Shown: positions 19,989 to 24,157 of the stretch, one piece after another
Layout: each line of letters opens with the position of its first letter
Position numbering within the stretch: the first letter of the stretch is position 1
Source of the DNA: Lysobacterales bacterium
GTDB lineage: Bacteria; Pseudomonadota; Gammaproteobacteria; Xanthomonadales; SZUA-36
Length of the DNA stretch: 24,157 nucleotides
Assembly (NCBI GenBank): GCA_029287515.1
Contig: JARFQZ010000296.1
Span: forward strand, 1-24,157
Reading direction: 5' to 3'
The notes under the pieces: generated by a model
Told to the model about the DNA's origin: nothing
What the model saw: the letters and a program-made list of their open reading frames with translations, nothing else
Databases searched by the model: none
Translations under genes and position numbers: made by a program

Positions 19989-21454
19989 GGCGCCCACCTC
20001 ACCAACTGCGCTTCCAGTTCATAGGCGGGCGCACTGTAAATGAAGAACGCGATCGTCAGTGCTGCAGTGATACTCAGCGCCAGCAGCGTTGCAAAGGGTG
20101 CTTCACCATGCGCCTGGTCGGGCGGAGTGTTGTCTTTTTCGAACCAGGCCATGTAGACGATCGGCAGGAAGTACGCAGCGTTCAATGCCGTGCTGATGAT
20201 GATGGTGGCGATGGCCACATAGTTATCGGCCTGGAAGGCGCCTGCCAGGATATACCACTTGGATACGAAGCCAGCCGTCGGAGGCACACCGATCATGCTA
20301 AGCGCACCGATCGTGAACGCGGTCATGGTGATTGGCATACGACGACCAATTCCTCTCAGCTGGCCCAGTTCGGTTTTCTTCGAAGCCGTGTAAATCGCGC
20401 CGGCGGCGAAGAAGAGCGTTATTTTGCCAAAGGCATGCGCCAGCATGTGGATGGCCGCGCCAACCTCGGCCAGCGGCTTCAGGATGGCTGCCGCCATCAC
20501 CACGTACGACAACTGGGCCACCGTTGAGTAGGCCAGCAACCGCTTGATGTTCTGTTGACGCAAGGCCACCAGGCTGGCTGCGATAATGGTGAAAGCAGCG
20601 GCATAGAACAACCAGCTGCTGCTGGGTTCAGCGAACAGGAAATCGACACCAAAAACGTAGACGATGACCTTGGTGATCGTGAACACGCCCGCCTTGACCA
20701 CCGCCACAGCGTGTAACAGGGCGCTGACCGGGGTCGGCGCGACCATTGCAGCGGGCAGCCAGCGGTGCACAGGCATGACGGCCGCCTTGGCTGCACCGAA
20801 TACGAACAGGCCCAGCAGAAGGCCGACAGCCGGGCCTTCCACGTGACCGCGCAGGATACCGCCTGCCGTGAAGTCGCCGGTGCCTGTTACCGAGTAAGTC
20901 CAGATGATGGCGGGCAGCAACAGGCCGATAGAAGCTGAAATCAGGATGCCAAGGTAAACCCGTGCGGACCTGACGGTCTTCTGGTCGCCTTTATGCGAGA
21001 CCAGTGGATAGGTAGAAAGTGTCAGCGCCTCGTAAAACAGGAACAGCGTGAACAGGTTGCCCGCGAAGGCGATACCCATGGTGGCGGCCAGCGAGACCGC
21101 GAACATCACGTAGAACCGGGTCTGCTTTTGCTCGCGGTTGCCGCGCATGTAGCCGATCGAGTAAATCGAGTTGACCAGCCACAAGCCTGACGCCAGGGCT
21201 GCGAACATCATGCCCAGGGGCTCTACTTTGAACGCGACGGTTATTCCCGGCAACACTTCGAACAGCTCGACGCCCGGGCGCCCGCCCCCGTAGACAAGCG
21301 GCAAAAGGCTCCATACGCAGGCGATCAGAAGACCTGCGGTGACCAGGGTGATAGCCTCACGCAGATTATCGTTGAGCCGCCCGGCCAGGCCGATCAGCAG
21401 AGCGCCGGTCAGCGGCACCCCCAGGGCAGCCAGGATAAGCAACTGCGGGTTCAT
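19985..21454 (-). CDS. mrpD: Mrp-type Na+/H+ antiporter subunit D (second copy)
   Basis: The 489-residue membrane protein is a full-length MrpD/NuoN-like antiporter subunit of about fourteen helices. All the ion-path residues of the superfamily are visible: the helix-5 glutamate E142 (LFTLFLFYEALTLSTYPLV), the helix-7 lysine K223 (GAAKAAVMPVHRWLPAAMV), and the helix-8 lysine K254 (LLHAVAVVKAGVFTI). The broken-helix region ENIKRLLAYSTVAQ appears as QNIKRLLAYSTVAQLSYV, and a helix-12 basic block is at LAHAFGKITLFFAAGAIY. In a multisubunit Mrp complex it exchanges cytoplasmic Na+ (or K+) for external H+. ATGA overlaps couple it to the genes on both sides. Confidence 0.93.
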   Translation of the reverse strand: MNPQLLILAALGVPLTGALLIGLAGRLNDNLREAITLVTAGLLIACVWSLLPLVYGGGRPGVELFEVLPGITVAFKVEPLGMMFAALASGLWLVNSIYSIGYMRGNREQKQTRFYVMFAVSLAATMGIAFAGNLFTLFLFYEALTLSTYPLVSHKGDQKTVRSARVYLGILISASIGLLLPAIIWTYSVTGTGDFTAGGILRGHVEGPAVGLLLGLFVFGAAKAAVMPVHRWLPAAMVAPTPVSALLHAVAVVKAGVFTITKVIVYVFGVDFLFAEPSSSWLFYAAAFTIIAASLVALRQQNIKRLLAYSTVAQLSYVVMAAAILKPLAEVGAAIHMLAHAFGKITLFFAAGAIYTASKKTELGQLRGIGRRMPITMTAFTIGALSMIGVPPTAGFVSKWYILAGAFQADNYVAIATIIISTALNAAYFLPIVYMAWFEKDNTPPDQAHGEAPFATLLALSITAALTIAFFIYSAPAYELEAQLVRWAP

Positions 21455-22947
21455 GGCAGGTGCCCCAACAATGATTCGGCTGAAACGGTAGCGAGTTCGC
21501 GTGGCAGTTCGGTAACCAAACCGAAGTAGATATTGGCCAGTGCAGCCAGCCAGATCAACGCCAGCATTGCTGCGGGCGCCTCGCGGACGCCTTGTGGCGT
21601 GTTTTCAGTTTCCTCTGCAAACCAGAGCGCCTCTACGATACGCCAGATATACACCACGGCCATCAGCGATCCGGCAACGATCACGGCGACCAGTGCAAGG
21701 CCGGGAATCCCCTTATCAAGGGCGGCGTCCACCAGGTACCATTTGCTGATAAAGCCTGCCGTTCCCGGGATGCCGATCAGGCTGAGGCCGGCCACGGCCA
21801 TGGCAGCCGCGGTCCATGGCATGTGCCGGGCGGCGCCGCCGAGGTTTCGCAAATCAAGCTGTGCAAAGCGCATGGCCAGTCCCATGACTGCCAGGAACAG
21901 GGCGCCCTTGGCCAGTGCATGGTTGAACATGTGGAGCAGGCTGGCGGTGAGCCCGCCTATGCTGACCAGGCTGGCGCCGAGCAGGATGTACCCGATCTGT
22001 GCCACCGAAGAGTAGGCCAGCAGACGCTTGAGATTGTATTCGTAGATCGCCACGGCGGAGCCCACCAGGATAGCCAGCACGGCAAGGGGCATCAGGAATG
22101 CCGCGAATTGTAATTCGTGACCCAACAGGTTTTGCTGGAATACCACGAAATCAAAACGCAGCAGGACATAGAGCGAGACCTTGGTGGCGCATGCAGCCAG
22201 GAATACACTGACGGCATGTGGCGCATAGGTATAGGCATTAGGCAGCCAGACATGCAAGGGGAAAACGGCCGCCTTCAATGCAAGCCCGACCGTGATGAAT
22301 CCGGCGGCTACGAGGATTGGCCGCTGGTCCGCCACTTCGTGGATGCGCAGCTCCATGTCCGCCAGGTTCAGGGTGCCGGTCATCATGTAGACCAGGCCGA
22401 TGCCGATCAGGTAAAAAGTGGCCCCGATGGTTCCCATGATCAAGTACTTGAACACCGCAGGCAGTGCGCGTCGGTCGGTGCCTCCGGCGACGATGACATA
22501 GCTGGCCAGCGAGGAGATCTCCATGAAAACAAAGATATTGAAGGCGTCTGCAGAAACCAGGATGCCGGCCAGTCCCGCCAGAACCAGCAGCCAGGCCGAG
22601 AAAAACAGGGGTTGCCTGTGCTGTTCGATGGCCTGGTCCAGGCTCGCCTTCCCTGCCAACAGCGCTATGCTTGAAGCAGCAGTTACCAGCAACAGCACCA
22701 GGGCGCTGAAGTCATCCACCTGGAGTTCAATGCCATAGGGGGCTTCCCAGCCTCCCAGCGCATAGCTGTAATCGGTGCCTGAAAGCACCCCGGCCACCAG
22801 CTGTATGGCGATCACCAGCGACATCAGGCTGGATGCCGCGGCGGCTGCCCAGGCAAGCCCGCGCGGGCGCAGGAGCACTACCAGGGGCGCCATCAACATC
22901 GGCACCACGACCTGCAGCACCGGCAGATGATTTTCCAGGGCGATCAC
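21451..22947 (-). CDS. mrpD: Mrp-type Na+/H+ antiporter subunit D (first copy)
   Basis: This 498-residue MrpD-family subunit is the first of three in a row. It has the helix-5 glutamate E143 (FNIFVFMEISSLASYVIVA), the helix-7 lysine K225 (GLALKAAVFPLHVWLPNAY), and the helix-8 lysine K256 (AACATKVSLYVLLRF). It also has the LKRLLAYSSVAQIGYI block and FNHALAKGALFLAVMG further on. FPLHVWLPNAY is the most MrpD-like of the three. The start is GTG 22947, overlapping the MrpC stop (GTGA). It probably forms an active ion-translocating module of the Mrp complex beside MrpC, whose place in the order matches other Mrp operons. Confidence 0.93.
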   Translation of the reverse strand: MIALENHLPVLQVVVPMLMAPLVVLLRPRGLAWAAAAASSLMSLVIAIQLVAGVLSGTDYSYALGGWEAPYGIELQVDDFSALVLLLVTAASSIALLAGKASLDQAIEQHRQPLFFSAWLLVLAGLAGILVSADAFNIFVFMEISSLASYVIVAGGTDRRALPAVFKYLIMGTIGATFYLIGIGLVYMMTGTLNLADMELRIHEVADQRPILVAAGFITVGLALKAAVFPLHVWLPNAYTYAPHAVSVFLAACATKVSLYVLLRFDFVVFQQNLLGHELQFAAFLMPLAVLAILVGSAVAIYEYNLKRLLAYSSVAQIGYILLGASLVSIGGLTASLLHMFNHALAKGALFLAVMGLAMRFAQLDLRNLGGAARHMPWTAAAMAVAGLSLIGIPGTAGFISKWYLVDAALDKGIPGLALVAVIVAGSLMAVVYIWRIVEALWFAEETENTPQGVREAPAAMLALIWLAALANIYFGLVTELPRELATVSAESLLGHLP

Positions 22948-23300
22948 CGGCGGTCGATCTCCTGGATTTCGTGTTCCTCGATGGTGCCGTATTCTTCCTT
23001 GATTCGAACCACGATGCCCAGGCCCAGCGCGGTGGTGGAGATTCCGACCACGATCGCGGTCAGGATCAATACCTGCGGCAGCGGATTCGAGAATATCTGG
23101 TCCACTTCACCCTTTTGGAAGATGGGGGCGGTACCGCCACTCACCTTGCTCATGGTGATGTAAAGCAAAAACACGGCCGACTGAAAAACCGACAGCCCAA
23201 TGAGCTTCTTGACCAGGTTGACCTTGGCAACCACGGCGTAGAACCCGATCATCAGGAGCACCGCAAAAACCCAGTAGTGATAGATTCCCAGGAATTCCAT
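22944..23300 (-). CDS. mrpC: Mrp-type Na+/H+ antiporter subunit C (NuoK-like)
   Basis: The 118-residue protein has three hydrophobic helices in the NuoK/MrpC pattern: about 8-28 (YWVFAVLLMIGFYAVVA), 34-53 (LIGLSVFQSAVFLLYITM), and 73-97 with PLPQVLILTAIVVGISTTALGLG. The last block is the signature of this family. The C-terminus is acidic (YGTIEEHEIQEIDRR). The start ATG shares one base with the stop of the DUF4040-MrpB gene (TGATG), and its end overlaps MrpD by GTGA. MrpC packs against the first MrpD in the complex and contributes to the ion path. Confidence 0.93.
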   Translation of the reverse strand: MEFLGIYHYWVFAVLLMIGFYAVVAKVNLVKKLIGLSVFQSAVFLLYITMSKVSGGTAPIFQKGEVDQIFSNPLPQVLILTAIVVGISTTALGLGIVVRIKEEYGTIEEHEIQEIDRR

Positions 23301-24157
23301 CAGACTTGTTCCCTTGCCGCAAAGGCATGAAAAATACTGAGCAGCACGCCGGTAACGGTCATGCCGACCCCCGCTTCGATCAGAATGATTCCCGCCTGCT
23401 GGCCTGTTACCGGGTCGGCAGCCAATACCGAGTAGTTGAGGAATTCAGAACCCAGCACAATACCGGCCAGGCCGACGGCGCCGTATAGCAGCGCGCCTGC
23501 CACGGTCAGCCCGATCAGTGCGCTTTCCGGCAGGGCCGCAAGGGTCCGGCTTTCACCTTCGACCAGTGCATAGAGGATGAATGCGGCCGCAATCAGGGCG
23601 CCTGCCTGGAAACCACCGCCTGGACCGTACTCACCATGGAACTGAACATAAAGGCCAAACAACAGGATGAACGGCACCAGTAATCGACCGACCACCCGGG
23701 GAATCAGGTTCTCACGCAGGCCGATGGCGGGCCCGTCCGGCAGAAGCGGTTGATCTTCGTCGTTGCGTCTCCCGCGCCGGGCCGACAGCAGGAACAGTAC
23801 ACCGATGCCCGCCGTGAACACCACGAAGACTTCGCCCAGGGTGTCATAGCCGCGGTAACTGCCCAGCACGGCGGTTACCACATTGGGGATGTCAATGTAT
23901 TCGGGAGTTTTTTCCAGGTACCAGGGGGCGACGTGCTGGTGCACCGGTGCGTTGATGTCGCCGAAAGTCGGCTTGTCAAAAGTTGCGTACAGCACCACCA
24001 GGGTGGCGCTGACCACCACCACCAGCGAGAGCGTTCGGTGAGGTGTTGGCGCCCGCTCCCGTTCGGAAATCAGTGCGAGTGCACCCAGGAACAGCACCGT
24101 GGATATTCCCGCGCCCACCGCGGCTTCCGTCAACGCGACATCGGCCGCGTCGAGGAT
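23300..24157 (-). CDS. mrpB: DUF4040-MrpB fused antiporter subunit, 5' end outside the window
   Basis: The frame is open to the right edge. At the border it reads ILDAADVALTEAAVGAG, which is the DUF4040 (MrpA C-terminal) motif in mid-domain, so the TTG at 24133 is not the true start and the gene begins beyond 24157. After the DUF4040 helices comes a linker with YRGYDTLGEVFVVFTAGIGV (about residues 93-112 counting from 24133). Then an MrpB domain carries LLVPFILLFGLYVQFHGEYG, PGGGFQAGALIAAAFILYAL and a final helix pair. No MrpA NuoL-like body is visible, so this is the form in which MrpA's tail is fused to MrpB. It is the most upstream gene of the antiporter operon in view; MrpE, F and G would be expected to its right. 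Confidence 0.9.
   Translation of the reverse strand: MLDAADVALTEAAVGAGISTVLFLGALALISERERAPTPHRTLSLVVVVSATLVVLYATFDKPTFGDINAPVHQHVAPWYLEKTPEYIDIPNVVTAVLGSYRGYDTLGEVFVVFTAGIGVLFLLSARRGRRNDEDQPLLPDGPAIGLRENLIPRVVGRLLVPFILLFGLYVQFHGEYGPGGGFQAGALIAAAFILYALVEGESRTLAALPESALIGLTVAGALLYGAVGLAGIVLGSEFLNYSVLAADPVTGQQAGIILIEAGVGMTVTGVLLSIFHAFAAREQV

Noticed and set aside
19151..20527. Two long plus-strand frames opposite the MrpD genes
   Set aside because: Their translations are H/Q/R/G-rich and lack domains, while the minus strand encodes conserved antiporter helices.

Overview
The window looks like a chromosomal segment of a high-GC gammaproteobacterium. Ubiquinone biosynthesis (UbiG), an RND efflux pair, an MCE/Mla-type lipid ABC system with its auxiliary lipoprotein, and NhaR all point there. 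A bacterial voltage-gated sodium channel next to an Mrp-type cation/proton antiporter suggests a sodium-rich (marine, saline or alkaline) habitat. That habitat is inference. No tRNA, rRNA, CRISPR array, insertion sequence or phage gene was seen.

Layout, left to right. (1) 1-191 is the tail of a membrane transporter. (2) 407-4692 is a two-gene RND efflux operon, adaptor plus pump, with overlapping stop and start, preceded by an AT-rich leader holding palindromes. (3) 4752-6160 is nei (endonuclease VIII) translationally coupled to a zinc-ribbon Nudix hydrolase, a likely oxidative-damage pair. (4) 6157-9654 (minus) is an MCE lipid-transport operon: STAS-permease, ATPase, MCE protein, lipoprotein. 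(5) 9750-10706 (plus) is a patatin-like phospholipase divergent from it. (6) 10723-11364 (minus) is a CbiM-like integral membrane protein. (7) 11469-12808 (minus) is ubiG followed by three membrane microproteins of 74, 60 and 50 residues, ending at a rho-independent terminator. (8) 12882-15719 (plus) is a DUF3429 membrane protein followed by a 792-residue fusion of a class II-like photolyase with a renalase-like FAD oxidoreductase. (9) 15716-24157 (minus) is about 8.4 kb of sodium-related genes. In transcription order these are a partial DUF4040-MrpB protein, MrpC, two MrpD proteins, a 97-residue membrane protein, a third divergent MrpD-like protein, NhaR, an HPF/RaiA ribosome-hibernation protein and a NaChBac-type sodium channel.

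How the genes may work together. The right third combines a predicted Na+ entry route (channel), a Na+-sensing regulator (NhaR) and a Na+ extrusion machine (Mrp) on one strand. The channel start overlaps the stop of the hibernation factor. This is the best candidate for a coordinated and possibly undescribed arrangement. The photolyase-renalase fusion and the ubiG-linked microproteins are the other two unusual items. The rest is conventional: efflux, base-excision repair and outer-membrane lipid traffic. All assignments come from reading motifs and comparing with remembered families; no database search was run.
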